Source: Thermus caliditerrae | GTDB taxonomy: Bacteria > Deinococcota > Deinococci > Deinococcales > Thermaceae | Reading direction: 5' to 3' | Assembly (NCBI RefSeq): GCF_021462525.1 | Contig: NZ_JAKEDT010000016.1 | Location: 12,631-54,926 of the forward strand | Length of the DNA: 42,296 bases | Shown: positions 1 to 9,016 of the stretch, piece after piece | Numbering within the stretch: the stretch's first letter is position 1 | Layout of the letters: every line of letters begins with the position of its first letter | The notes under the pieces: generated by a model | What the model was told of the DNA's origin: nothing | Databases searched by the model: none | What the model saw: the letters and a program-made list of their open reading frames with translations, nothing else | Made by a program: the position numbers and the translations under genes

Positions 1-774
1 CTCCCGGGTGAGGCGAAGCAGGGGGCTTGGGGCCTTTTCCCCGTCCAGAACCCCCATGGCGATGCCCAAGTCCTTCACCAAAAGGCCCAGGGCAAAGGTC
101 TTGGGAAAGGCGCGGCTTATCACGCGCTCGGGGATGAGGTTCTCCGTGGCGTTGGAGCGGCCCGAGGAGGCGTTGATGACCTCGAGGGCCTTCTCCGCGG
201 ACACCCCTTGCCGCACCAGGGCGAGAAGCCCTTCCCCCGCCGCCCAGAGGTTCACCGCCAGGAGGGCATTGTTGATGGCCTTCACCGCGTGCCCCGCCCC
301 CACGGGCCCCACGTGGACCACCTTCTTGGCGTAGGCCAGGTAGGGCTTCACCCTCTCTACGGCCTCCTCTGGTCCCCCCATCATCACCGTGAGGGTACCC
401 TTTTCCGCCCCAATGGTCCCACCGGAGACCGGGGCATCCAGGTAAACCACGCCCCGCTCCAGGAGGCGCTCCGCCAGCTTGCGGCTTCCCTCGGGCTCCC
501 CGCTGGTGGCGTCCACCCAGTAGGTGCCGGGGCGGAGGTGGGGCAGGAGGGCTTCCGCCACCTCGGCCACCTCCTTGGTGGTGGGCAGGCAGGTGAAGAT
601 CACCCGGGCCTCCGCCACCCCTTCCAGGGGCACCGCCTGGGAGCCAAACTCCTCCTGGTGCTTAAGGGCCTTGGCGAAGGTGCGGTTCCAGACCAGGGTG
701 GGAAACCTCTTCGCCAGATGACCGGCCATGGGGTAGCCCATGGCCCCAAGACCGAGGAAGGCGACCTTTTCCAT
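1..774 (-). CDS. 3-hydroxyisobutyrate dehydrogenase family protein (3' end cut by window)
   Basis: NAD(P)-dependent beta-hydroxyacid dehydrogenase, a family that includes 3-hydroxyisobutyrate dehydrogenase (valine breakdown) and tartronate semialdehyde or glyoxylate reductases. The N-terminus reads [20 protein letters not shown], a Rossmann GxGxMGxxM motif. Further on come DAPVSGG (substrate loop) and [11 protein letters not shown], which carries the catalytic Lys of the family. About 258 residues are visible of the usual 285-300, so the C-terminus lies outside the window. The ATG at 774 follows the DUF3054 stop by 9 nt, so this is the last visible gene of the lipB-lipA operon. The substrate cannot be told from sequence. 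Confidence 0.88.
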   Translation of the reverse strand, partial: MEKVAFLGLGAMGYPMAGHLAKRFPTLVWNRTFAKALKHQEEFGSQAVPLEGVAEARVIFTCLPTTKEVAEVAEALLPHLRPGTYWVDATSGEPEGSRKLAERLLERGVVYLDAPVSGGTIGAEKGTLTVMMGGPEEAVERVKPYLAYAKKVVHVGPVGAGHAVKAINNALLAVNLWAAGEGLLALVRQGVSAEKALEVINASSGRSNATENLIPERVISRAFPKTFALGLLVKDLGIAMGVLDGEKAPSPLLRLTRE

Positions 775-783
775 GCCCCCTTT

Positions 784-1130
784 TTACCAGAGCCTGAGGA
801 GCTTGGCGAGGCCCCGGAGGAGGAGGAGGAAGAGGAGGCTGAAGCCCATGGCCACGGCGAGGAAGACGAAGAAGCCCACCCCAAACCCCTCACCCAGGAC
901 CATCTGCCTAAGCCATAGCCCCGCAGGGAAGGCAAGGGCCCAGGTGAGGAGGAGGTTTTTCCAGGTGGGCCGGCGGTAGGTGCCGAGGAAGGGGGCCAGG
1001 AGGAGCCAGACGAAGAGAACGGGGAGGACGTTCCGGGCAAGCCCCCCTGCGTTTACGGGCTGGCCGTGGGAAAGAAGCCCCACCCCGGCGAAGAGGAGGA
1101 GGGCCAGAAGGTCCAAGAGGAAGAGGCGGC

Positions 1131-1134
<4 letters not shown>
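784..1134 (-). CDS. DUF3054-like small integral membrane protein
   Basis: A 116-residue protein made almost wholly of about four hydrophobic segments (roughly residues 4-21, 34-50, 60-76 and 83-110). It resembles the DUF3054 family, whose function is unknown. Conserved-looking features are an early Asp in the first helix ([10 protein letters not shown]) and a [10 protein letters not shown] loop between helices two and three. Its ATG overlaps the lipA stop by 4 nt, so it is translationally coupled to lipoate synthesis. The link may be operon economy only. No function is assigned. Confidence 0.75.
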
Positions 1135-3040
<1,906 letters not shown>

Positions 3041-3107
3041 GTGTCCGCACACAAAGGTTGCCCCATCGGCCAAGGCCAAAGCGGCGTGCTGATGGCCTCT
3101 TTGGGGC

Positions 3108-3135
3108 CCCCGTCGTGGCGCAAGCCGCGACGGGG
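3108..3135. terminator. Long hairpin with GCAA tetraloop between convergent genes
   Basis: A 12-bp stem (CCCCGTCGTGGC / GCCGCGACGGGG, one T-G wobble) closed by GCAA, a GNRA loop. It lies between the stop of the small plus-strand ORF (3040) and the SDR stop (3139). It sits 3 nt beyond the SDR stop on the minus strand. Neither side has a real T-run, so it may terminate poorly or mainly protect 3' ends. Confidence 0.6.
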
Positions 3136-3138
3136 TGC

Positions 3139-3963
3139 TTAAACCCCCAGGGCCCGGGCCAAGAGCCGGTCCCGCAAGGGGGTGGGCAGGAGGCGCAGGA
3201 GGAGGGTCTGCCAGGCCCTATCCCGCCTGGCCACCAGGTAGCGGGCCCGGGGACGGGGGCTTTCCAGGGCGCGGAGCACCGCCTCCGCCACCCTTTCCGG
3301 GGGAAGTCCCCGCCTCGCGTTCCTCCGGGCCATCCTCCGGGCCACCTCCAGGTAGCGCCCGTAGATCCCTTCCGTGCCGGGGGGAGGCGGGAGCAGGTAG
3401 CCCTCCGCCGCCCGTTCCGCGCGCTCCCAGATGGGGGTGGCCACGGAGCCCGGCTCCAAGAGGATTACCTTCACCCCAAAGGGCGTTAGCTCCACCCTTA
3501 GGGCGTCGGCCAGGGCCTCGAGGGCAAACTTGCTGGCGGCGTAAGGCCCCAGGAGGGGCAGGGCCACCAGGCCGGAAACCGAACCCATGAGCACCACCCG
3601 CCCTCCGCCCTCCCGCAACAGGGGCAAGAAAGCCCGCACCGTGGCGAAAGCCCCCAGGACGTTCACCTCCAAGGCTTGCCGGAAGGCGGAAGGGGGCACC
3701 AGCTCCAAGGGCCCCGCCACCGCCACCCCCGCGTTGGCCACCAGGCCGAAAAGCCCCCCTCCCCCCAAAGCCTCCCGTGCCTCAAGGAGGTCCTCCTCCC
3801 GGGTCACGTCCAGGAGAAGGGGCTCCACCCCTAAGGCCCTTAGGCGCTCTGTGTCCTCCTCCTTCCGCACCCCGCCGTAGACCCGGTACCCCCTGGCGGC
3901 AAGGAGCCTGGCCGTGGCCAGGCCGATGCCGCTACCCGCTCCCGTGATGAGCACCCGCCGCAT
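3139..3963 (-). CDS. Short-chain dehydrogenase/reductase (SDR)
   Basis: Classical SDR of 274 residues. It has the nucleotide motif ITGAGSGIGLATARLLA at residues 6-22, the structural NAG in VANAGVAVAGP, the catalytic Ser in LMGSVSGL, and YAASK (Tyr and Lys of the active site). A longer C-terminal part after residue 190 holds basic residues and may bind the substrate or a membrane surface. Related sequences are often annotated as retinol-dehydrogenase-like or oxidoreductases acting on lipids; the substrate is not readable here. ATG 3963 directly follows the rplI terminator and has no ribosome site, so a leaderless start is likely. Confidence 0.88.
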   Translation of the reverse strand: MRRVLITGAGSGIGLATARLLAARGYRVYGGVRKEEDTERLRALGVEPLLLDVTREEDLLEAREALGGGGLFGLVANAGVAVAGPLELVPPSAFRQALEVNVLGAFATVRAFLPLLREGGGRVVLMGSVSGLVALPLLGPYAASKFALEALADALRVELTPFGVKVILLEPGSVATPIWERAERAAEGYLLPPPPGTEGIYGRYLEVARRMARRNARRGLPPERVAEAVLRALESPRPRARYLVARRDRAWQTLLLRLLPTPLRDRLLARALGV

Positions 3964-3965
3964 GG

Positions 3966-3999
3966 AAAAAGCTTAAGGGGCCCCGCCTGGGGGCCCCTT
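3966..3999 (-). terminator. Intrinsic terminator of the rpsF-ssb-rpsR-rplI operon
   Basis: A 10-bp stem AAGGGGCCCC (3975-3984) / GGGGCCCCTT (3990-3999) with a 5-nt loop, then AGC and five T on the minus strand, 22 nt after the rplI stop. Confidence 0.85.
3970..3975 (-). promoter_or_regulatory. -10 box of leaderless SDR gene, inside rplI terminator
   Basis: TAAGCT on the minus strand, 6 nt (TTTTCC) before ATG 3963. It overlaps the last stem pair and the T-run of the rplI terminator, so one 40-nt stretch ends one message and seems to start the next. Confidence 0.55.
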
Positions 4000-4021
4000 G
4001 CGGCCTGCCGGGCCCTGGCCC

Positions 4022-4465
4022 CTACTGGGCCACCACGCTCACCTTCACCTGGATGGGCACCTCGGGGTGGGGCTTGTAGGTGAGGACGTACTCCCCCAGC
4101 TCCTTGATGGGCTTCTCCAGCCCTAGGCGCTTGGGGTCAATGGTGATGCCGTGCTGGCGGGCGAGGGCTTCGGCGATGTCCTTGGCGGTCACCGAGCCGT
4201 AGATCTTGGTCTCCCCCGCCCGCACCGGGATGGTGAGGGTGAGGTTCTCCAGGATCTCCTTCAGGCGCTCGGCCTCGGCCTTCCTTTCCGCCAGGCGCTT
4301 GGCCTGGGCGCGGATCTTGGCCTCGAGGGCCTTCAGGTTGCTCTCCGTGGCCAAGACCGCCAGACCCCGGGGCAGGAGGTAGTTCTTAGCGTAGCCAGGC
4401 TTTACCCGCACCACCTGGCCCACGTCGCCCAGGTTCTCTAGGGGTTCCAGCAAGATGACCTTCAT
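4022..4465 (-). CDS. rplI: 50S ribosomal protein L9
   Basis: Large-subunit protein that binds 23S rRNA domain V through its N-terminal domain. The 147-residue length is standard. The N-terminus MKVILLEPLENLGDVGQVVR and the following VKPGYAKNYLLPRGLA are the signature of the family. A long charged connecting helix (residues about 45-75, rich in Lys, Arg and Glu) joins the C-terminal domain. It is the last gene of the S6-SSB-S18-L9 operon, 9 nt after rpsR, and an intrinsic terminator follows. Confidence 0.98.
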   Translation of the reverse strand: MKVILLEPLENLGDVGQVVRVKPGYAKNYLLPRGLAVLATESNLKALEAKIRAQAKRLAERKAEAERLKEILENLTLTIPVRAGETKIYGSVTAKDIAEALARQHGITIDPKRLGLEKPIKELGEYVLTYKPHPEVPIQVKVSVVAQ

Positions 4466-4474
4466 GCGTACCCC

Positions 4475-4741
4475 CTACTTGCGCACCAGCTTCTCCGTGA
4501 AGGGAAGAAGCCCCAGCACCCGGGCCCGCTTGATGGTGCGGGCCAGGATGCGCTGCTCCTTGGCGGAAAGCCCCGTGCGGCGGCGGGGAAGGATCTTCCC
4601 CGTCTCCGACAGGAACCGCTTCAGAACCTCCACGTTGCGGTAGTCCTTCAGGTCAAACTCCCCCAGGGTGGCCTTGACCTTGGCCTTCCTGGAGGGGCGC
4701 CGCTGCGCCTCTTTCTTGGGTTTAACGTTCTTGTTGTTCAA
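4475..4741 (-). CDS. rpsR: 30S ribosomal protein S18
   Basis: Small-subunit protein that pairs with S6 on the platform. It has 88 residues with a basic N-terminal tail ([20 protein letters not shown]) and the conserved core [17 protein letters not shown]. The start codon is TTG at 4741, overlapping the ssb stop as TTGA. This start gives the length I recall for the T. thermophilus protein. Coupling through the overlap would make S18 depend on SSB translation. Confidence 0.97.
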   Translation of the reverse strand: MNNKNVKPKKEAQRRPSRKAKVKATLGEFDLKDYRNVEVLKRFLSETGKILPRRRTGLSAKEQRILARTIKRARVLGLLPFTEKLVRK

Positions 4742-5550
4742 AACGGCAAATCCTCCTCCGGCGGGAAGTCTTCCAGTCCTTCGTCGATGTCCACCCCACC
4801 CGTCTGGACGGAGGGCTTAGCCTCCTGGGGCCTGCTTCCGCCGGCTCTTTCAGGCCCACGGGTGGGTTGCTCCAGGCGGAGGGCTTCCACACGGGTCTGG
4901 AAGCGCCTCTCCCCGCTGGAGCTCGTCCAGGAGTCGTTCACCAAACGGCCGATGACCAAAAGCCCGTCGCCCCGCTTGAGCTCCCCGGCCCACTCGGCCA
5001 GGTCACGCCAGGCCTGAACCTCGATGAAGTGGGTCTTCTCCTCCTCGGCTCCCTGGCCACGGCGGCGCTCGTTCACCGCCAGGCCGAGCCGCACCACCGC
5101 CGTCCCCTGGGGGGTGTAGCGCAGATCCGGGTCGCGGGTCAGGTTCCCCATGAGGATCACTTGGTTCAGGGCGCGGCGGAGCCGGGGCTGGCCGCGGGTG
5201 TCCGCCAGGGTCTCGCGGCCCCTTTCCGCCAGGGGGTCCACGAAGTCGGCCCGCACTTGCACCTCGCTCCGCTTCTCCCCCTCCCGCTCCCACTGGCGGT
5301 ACTCCAACCGCCCCTCCACGAAGAGGAGCTGGCCCTGCCGGAGCGCATCCCCCCACATCTCCGCCTGGCGACCCAGAAGGCGCACCCGGTGGTACCAGGG
5401 GATCTCCCGCTCCTGGCCCATCTCGTCCACCAGGACGTCCTGGCCCGCCAGGTTGAGGTCCAAGATGGCCATGCCCCCCGCCGTGTACTTCATGTCCGGC
5501 TGGGCGGTGAGGGTGCCTATGAGGAATACACGGTTCAGGCCTCTTGCCAT
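4738..5550 (-). CDS. ssb: Single-stranded DNA-binding protein with two OB folds
   Basis: Thermus/Deinococcus type SSB in which one 270-residue chain holds two OB folds and works as a dimer, unlike the usual one-fold tetramer. OB1 starts at [22 protein letters not shown]2 starts around residue 128 with [20 protein letters not shown]. The acidic C-terminal tip ends [11 protein letters not shown] and is the docking tail for repair and replication proteins. It lies between rpsF and rpsR, the usual bacterial arrangement. ATG 5550 is 9 nt after the rpsF stop. Confidence 0.97.
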   Translation of the reverse strand: MARGLNRVFLIGTLTAQPDMKYTAGGMAILDLNLAGQDVLVDEMGQEREIPWYHRVRLLGRQAEMWGDALRQGQLLFVEGRLEYRQWEREGEKRSEVQVRADFVDPLAERGRETLADTRGQPRLRRALNQVILMGNLTRDPDLRYTPQGTAVVRLGLAVNERRRGQGAEEEKTHFIEVQAWRDLAEWAGELKRGDGLLVIGRLVNDSWTSSSGERRFQTRVEALRLEQPTRGPERAGGSRPQEAKPSVQTGGVDIDEGLEDFPPEEDLPF

Positions 5551-5559
5551 GGAAACAGT

Positions 5560-5865
5560 CTACGCCTTGGTGAGGAGGGGCTCCTGGGTTTTCACCACCA
5601 TGACCCGGCGCACGTTGTCGCGTAGGCGAAGCTCCCGGGCCAGGTCGTTCACCCGGTCCTCGGGCATCTCCACCTGGTACCAAAGAAAGTAGCCCTGGGG
5701 GTCCTTGGCGATGGGGTAGGCCAGGCGGCGAAGGCCCCACTCCTCCACCTTCTCCACCCGGGCCCCAAAGGCCTCGAGAACCTTGCCAATGATCTCCTTC
5801 TCCAGGGCGAGCTGGCTCTGGTCCAGGTTGGGATTCAGGATGACGTTCACCTCGTACTTGCGCAT
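5560..5865 (-). CDS. rpsF: 30S ribosomal protein S6
   Basis: 101 residues, starting MRKYEVNVILNPNLDQSQLA, with the RNA- and S18-contacting segment RRLAYPIAKDPQGYFLWYQ. This length equals the known Thermus S6. I choose ATG 5865 because GGGAGGTGGAG directly precedes it; the frame is open further upstream but without support. First gene of the S6-SSB-S18-L9 operon. Unlike many genes here it has a real 5' leader of about 35 nt. Operons of this type are often autoregulated by S6-S18 binding to the leader; I did not model that structure. Confidence 0.97.
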   Translation of the reverse strand: MRKYEVNVILNPNLDQSQLALEKEIIGKVLEAFGARVEKVEEWGLRRLAYPIAKDPQGYFLWYQVEMPEDRVNDLARELRLRDNVRRVMVVKTQEPLLTKA

Positions 5866-5906
5866 CTCCACCTCCCTTCCGGGCCCGGCAGGCCGCACGA
5901 GGAAGG

Positions 5907-5935
5907 ATTATACCCGTTTCGCCCCCCAAATAAAA
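5907..5935 (-). promoter_or_regulatory. Promoter of the rpsF operon
   Basis: A perfect TATAAT at 5907-5912 on the minus strand. The -35 position 17 nt upstream reads TTTTAT, a weak match. That AT-rich tract is also the T-rich tail of the tRNA-Asn terminator. Confidence 0.7.
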
Positions 5936-5959
5936 GACCCAGGGGGCCCTAAGGCCCCC
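5930..5959 (-). terminator. Terminator of tRNA-Asn
   Basis: A 7-bp stem GGGGGCC / GGCCCCC (5942-5959) with a 4-nt loop, then TGGGTCTTTTATTT on the minus strand. The tail doubles as the rpsF -35 region. Confidence 0.65.
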
Positions 5960-5962
5960 ACC

Positions 5963-6038
5963 TGGCTCCGCGGGCAGGACTCGAACCTGCGACCAACCGG
6001 TTAACAGCCGGCCGCTCTACCAGCTGAGCTACCGCGGA
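5963..6038 (-). tRNA. tRNA-Asn (GTT)
   Basis: A 76-nt cloverleaf. Acceptor TCCGCGG pairs with CCGCGGA; the D arm reads GCTCAGCTGGTAGAGC; the anticodon loop CTGTTAA gives GTT; the T arm is GCAGGTTCGAGTCCTGC. Discriminator G and an encoded CCA follow at 5963-5965. It is a stand-alone transcription unit between pntB and rpsF with its own promoter and terminator. Confidence 0.97.
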
Positions 6039-6053
6039 CCGACCGCATTAGGC

Positions 6054-6082
6054 ACTATAGCAGGCCCCCCCCAAGGCGTCAA
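6054..6082 (-). promoter_or_regulatory. Promoter of tRNA-Asn
   Basis: On the minus strand TTGACG (6077-6082), a 17-nt spacer and TATAGT (6054-6059), a near-consensus promoter. Predicted start about 7 nt before the mature tRNA 5' end plus a short leader. The -35 follows the pntB terminator tail directly. Confidence 0.85.
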
Positions 6083-6114
6083 GAAGCAAGGACCCGGGGA
6101 GGCTCCCCGGGTCC
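6080..6114 (-). terminator. Intrinsic terminator of the pnt operon
   Basis: An 11-bp stem GGACCCGGGGA (6090-6100) / TCCCCGGGTCC (6104-6114) with a 3-nt loop, then TTGCTTCTT on the minus strand, 14 nt after the pntB stop. Confidence 0.8.
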
Positions 6115-6128
6115 GAAGCCCGCGAGCC

Positions 6129-7481
6129 CTAGAGCTTCTTCAGGGCCTGGGTGAGCTGGGTGAGGACGTTCTGGGCGTCCCCGTAGAGCATGCGGGTGTT
6201 GTCGGCGTAGAAGAGCTCGTTCTCCACCCCGGCGAAGCCCTTACCCTGGCCGCGCTTGATGACGATCACGTTCTTGGCCTTGTCCACGTCCAGGATGGGC
6301 ATGCCGTAAAGGGGGCTCCCCGGACGGCGGGCGGCGGGGTTCACCACGTCGTTGGCCCCGATGACCACCGCCACGTCCACGGTGGGGAACTCGGGGTTGA
6401 TCTCCTCGAGGTCCTTCAGCTTGTCGTAGTCCACCCCGGCCTCCGCCAAAAGCACGTTCATGTGCCCCGGCATCCGCCCCGCCACCGGGTGGATGGCGAA
6501 CTTCACCTCCACCCCCTTGCTCTCCAAGAGGTCGGCCAGCTCCTTCACCTTGTGCTGGGCCTGGGAAAGGGCCATCCCGTAGCCAGGCACGAAGACCACC
6601 TTGCTGGCGTAGGCCAGCATCACGGCGGCATCCTCCACGTCGATGGGCTTGAGGCTCCCCTTGACCTCGCCCGCCTCCTGCTCCACGCCGAAGCCGCCCA
6701 CCAGCACGCTCCACACCGAGCGGTTCATGGCCTTGGCCATGAGCACCGTGAGGAGGGTACCCGCAGCCCCCACCAGGGTCCCCGCCACCATCAGGGCCGG
6801 GTTCCCCACGGCGAAGCCCTCAAAGCCCACCGCCATGCCGGTGAAGGCGTTGTAGAAGGAGATGGCCACGGGCATGTCCCCACCACCGATGGGCAGGGTC
6901 ATGAGGATGCCGAAGAGAAGGGCCAGGAGGAAAAAGAGCACAATGCTCAGGGTGGGGTCGTTCCAGAGCAGGGAGAAGCCCAGGAGCACCGTGAAGAGGA
7001 GCACCAGGGCGTTCACCACCTTCTGCCCCGGGAAGAGGATGGGGCGGCTTTTCATGATGCCCTGGAGCTTGGCGAAGGCGATGAGGCTACCCGTGAAGGC
7101 CACGCTGCCGATGAGGCCCCCCAGGATGGCCAGGGCCATGAGGCCCGGGTTCTCAAAGGCTCCCTTCAGAAGCTCCACCGCGGCGATGGTGGCGGCCGCA
7201 CCGCCGCCCATGCCGTTGTAGATGGCCACCATCTGGGGCATGTCGGTCATGGCCACCTTCACCGCCGCCCACCAGGCCACCACCGAGCCCACCAGGAGAG
7301 CGATGAGCATGAGGCCAAAGTTCTGCATCCCCGGCCAGAAGAAGGTGGCCACTACCGCCAAGGCCATGCCCCATCCCGCCCACACGATGCCGCTTTTGGC
7401 GGTGGTGGGGTGGGCCATGCGCTTCAGGCCCACGATGAAGAGGATGGCCACCACGAAGTAGGCCGCCTGGATGAGGTCCAT
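6129..7481 (-). CDS. pntB: NAD(P) transhydrogenase subunit beta
   Basis: Membrane and NADP(H)-binding subunit of the proton-translocating transhydrogenase, which uses the proton gradient to drive NADH + NADP+ to NAD+ + NADPH. The 450 residues hold about nine membrane helices (residues 1-260), then the soluble domain III with GYGMALSQAQHKVKELADLL and HPVAGRMPGHMNVLLAEAGV. It overlaps the pntAB stop by one base (TAATG). It is the last gene of pntAA-pntAB-pntB, with an intrinsic terminator after it. It supplies NADPH for biosynthesis and redox defence. Confidence 0.97.
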   Translation of the reverse strand: MDLIQAAYFVVAILFIVGLKRMAHPTTAKSGIVWAGWGMALAVVATFFWPGMQNFGLMLIALLVGSVVAWWAAVKVAMTDMPQMVAIYNGMGGGAAATIAAVELLKGAFENPGLMALAILGGLIGSVAFTGSLIAFAKLQGIMKSRPILFPGQKVVNALVLLFTVLLGFSLLWNDPTLSIVLFFLLALLFGILMTLPIGGGDMPVAISFYNAFTGMAVGFEGFAVGNPALMVAGTLVGAAGTLLTVLMAKAMNRSVWSVLVGGFGVEQEAGEVKGSLKPIDVEDAAVMLAYASKVVFVPGYGMALSQAQHKVKELADLLESKGVEVKFAIHPVAGRMPGHMNVLLAEAGVDYDKLKDLEEINPEFPTVDVAVVIGANDVVNPAARRPGSPLYGMPILDVDKAKNVIVIKRGQGKGFAGVENELFYADNTRMLYGDAQNVLTQLTQALKKL

Positions 7482-7783
7482 TACTGACCACCCCCCTTGC
7501 CCGGCTTCTTCTCAAACATCTCCAGCATGCGCACCGTGACCGCATACCCCCCGGCGGCGTTGGCCGCTCCCAGGATCACCCCCAGGAAGCCGATGAGCTT
7601 CTCCAAACTGGTTTCCGCGTGGCCCAGGACCACCATGGCCCCCACCACCACCACCCCGTGGATGAAGTTGGACCCCGACATCAAGGGGGTGTGGAGGATG
7701 ACGGGCACCCGCGTAATGAGCTCGTACCCCAAGAAGGCCGTGAGCACGAAGATGTAAAGGGCAGACCAGAAGCCAAACTCCAT
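7481..7783 (-). CDS. pntAB: NAD(P) transhydrogenase subunit alpha, membrane part
   Basis: 100 residues with three membrane helices (about residues 4-22, 37-55 and 62-84). This is the C-terminal membrane portion of the alpha subunit, encoded separately as in Rhodospirillum and Thermus. Conserved elements include PLMSGSNFIHGVVVVGAM and GGYAVTVRMLEMF. I start at ATG 7783 (MEFGFWSALY), which shares an A with the pntAA stop (TGATG); the open frame upstream overlaps pntAA and has no support. It forms the proton path with PntB. Confidence 0.95.
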   Translation of the reverse strand: MEFGFWSALYIFVLTAFLGYELITRVPVILHTPLMSGSNFIHGVVVVGAMVVLGHAETSLEKLIGFLGVILGAANAAGGYAVTVRMLEMFEKKPGKGGGQ

Positions 7784-8910
7784 CACGCACCTCCCACGAG
7801 GGCCTTGGTGGGCCCGTGCAGGATCTCCCCCTCCTTCATGAGGAGGGCGCCTTGGATAATCTCGTCCTCCCACTTGGGGGCAAACTCGCCCTTTTCCATG
7901 AGCAGGCTGGAGAGGTTCAGGAGGTTCTTGGCGTACATCTCTGAGGCGTGGACGGCCAGCTCGCTGGGCAGGTTCAAGGGGCCAAAGATCCGCACCCCCT
8001 TCACCTCCACCACCTCCCCCGGCCGGGTGAGGACGCAGTTGCCGCCCGACTCGGCGGCCAGGTCCACCACCACGGTGCCCGGCTTCAGGCGCTCCATCAT
8101 GTCCTCCGTGAGGAGGATGGGGGCCCGACGGCCCGGCACCTGGGCGGTGGTGATGATGGCGTCCATACCCGCCACGTGCTCCCTGAGGGCCTCGTGCTGG
8201 ATACGCTTTTCCTCCTCGGTGAGCTCGCGGGCGTAGCCGCCCTCCCCTTCTGCGCTGATGGGGAGCTCAATGGGCTTGGCCCCCAGGGAGAGGGCCTGCT
8301 CCACCGCTGCCTTGCGCACGTCGTAGGCGAAGACCTGGGCCCCCAGGCGCTTGGCGGTGGCGATGGCCATGAGGCCCGCCACCCCCACCCCCATGACCAT
8401 CACTTTGGCGGGGCGGATGGTGCCCGCGGCGGTGGTGAGCATGGGGAAGAACCGGGGGGAAAGCCTGGCCGCGTGCAGGGCGGCCAGGTACCCCGCCACC
8501 GTGGCCTGGCTGGAGAGGGCGTCCATGCTCTGGGCCCGGGTGATGCGGGGGATGAGCTCCATGGCGATGACCGTGGCCTTCTTGGCGGCCAGGGCCTTCA
8601 CCAGGTCCAGGTTTTTGTGGGCCTGGACAAAGCCCACCACGATGGCCCCGGGCTCGAGGGCTCCGATCAGGTCCTCAGGAGGCGGCTGGACGGTGAAGAG
8701 GAGATTGGCTCCCTTTAGGAGCGCACCTCGCTCCACCACTTCCGCCCCCGCCTCGAGGTAGGCGGCGTCGGGGTAGTAGGCGCCTTCCCCGGCACCCTTT
8801 TCCACCCGCACCCTGGCCCCCTGCTTCACCAGGCGGGCCACCACCTCGGGCACCAGGGCTACCCTTCTTTCCCCAGGAGCCCTTTCCTTTGGAACCGCAA
8901 CGGTCACCAT
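7783..8910 (-). CDS. pntAA: NAD(P) transhydrogenase subunit alpha, NAD(H)-binding part
   Basis: Soluble domain I, 375 residues, related to alanine dehydrogenase. It opens with VAVPKERAPGERRVALVPEV. The NAD-binding fold shows VMGVGVAGLMAIATAKRLG with the acidic DVR at the strand end. No membrane segment, because that part is the next gene. ATG 8910 is preceded by GGAAGGAGGTCCT, a strong ribosome site. First gene of the pnt operon; its promoter region holds inverted repeats that suggest regulation. Confidence 0.96.
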   Translation of the reverse strand: MVTVAVPKERAPGERRVALVPEVVARLVKQGARVRVEKGAGEGAYYPDAAYLEAGAEVVERGALLKGANLLFTVQPPPEDLIGALEPGAIVVGFVQAHKNLDLVKALAAKKATVIAMELIPRITRAQSMDALSSQATVAGYLAALHAARLSPRFFPMLTTAAGTIRPAKVMVMGVGVAGLMAIATAKRLGAQVFAYDVRKAAVEQALSLGAKPIELPISAEGEGGYARELTEEEKRIQHEALREHVAGMDAIITTAQVPGRRAPILLTEDMMERLKPGTVVVDLAAESGGNCVLTRPGEVVEVKGVRIFGPLNLPSELAVHASEMYAKNLLNLSSLLMEKGEFAPKWEDEIIQGALLMKEGEILHGPTKALVGGA

Positions 8911-8928
8911 AGGACCTCCTTCCGGGCC

Positions 8929-8934
8929 AGTATA
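8929..8934 (-). promoter_or_regulatory. -10 box of the pnt operon
   Basis: TATACT on the minus strand, 18 nt before ATG 8910. The -35 position at 17 nt reads GCAAAT, a poor match, and lies inside the palindrome at 8948-8968, which fits a regulated promoter. Confidence 0.6.
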
Positions 8935-8947
8935 CCAACCCCGGTAT

Positions 8948-8968
8948 GGGCATTTGCCCCATGGGCAA
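8948..8968. promoter_or_regulatory. Composite palindrome over the pnt -35 region
   Basis: TTGCCC-CAT-GGGCAA (8954-8968) is a perfect 6-bp inverted repeat. It overlaps GGGCA-TT-TGCCC (8948-8959), giving three alternating half-sites. A likely operator; the binding protein is unknown. Confidence 0.5.
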
Positions 8969-8971
8969 GCG

Positions 8972-8987
8972 CTGACCTACTGGTCAG
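8972..8987. promoter_or_regulatory. Inverted repeat CTGACC-TACT-GGTCAG
   Basis: A perfect 6-bp inverted repeat with 4-nt spacer in the divergent pntAA / EamA region. It covers the place where the EamA -35 would be. Possible operator. Confidence 0.5.
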
Positions 8988-9004
8988 AGGCCTGGAGCTT
9001 ATGA

Positions 9005-9010
9005 AAGAAT
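9005..9010 (+). promoter_or_regulatory. Possible -10 of leaderless EamA gene
   Basis: AAGAAT, 6 nt (GCCCCC) before ATG 9017. It departs from TANNNT at the first base but shares the GCCCCC spacer with mgsA, pilD and the M32 peptidase gene. Confidence 0.35.
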
Positions 9011-9016
9011 GCCCCC

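Noticed and set aside
4867..5929. Large alternative frames across ssb and rpsF
   Set aside because: Shadow frames; the SSB, S6 and S18 matches fully explain the region.
8948..8987. CRISPR-like or transposon-end repeats in the pnt region
   Set aside because: Only short palindromes, no repeated units with unique spacers; no CRISPR array or IS ends seen anywhere in the window.
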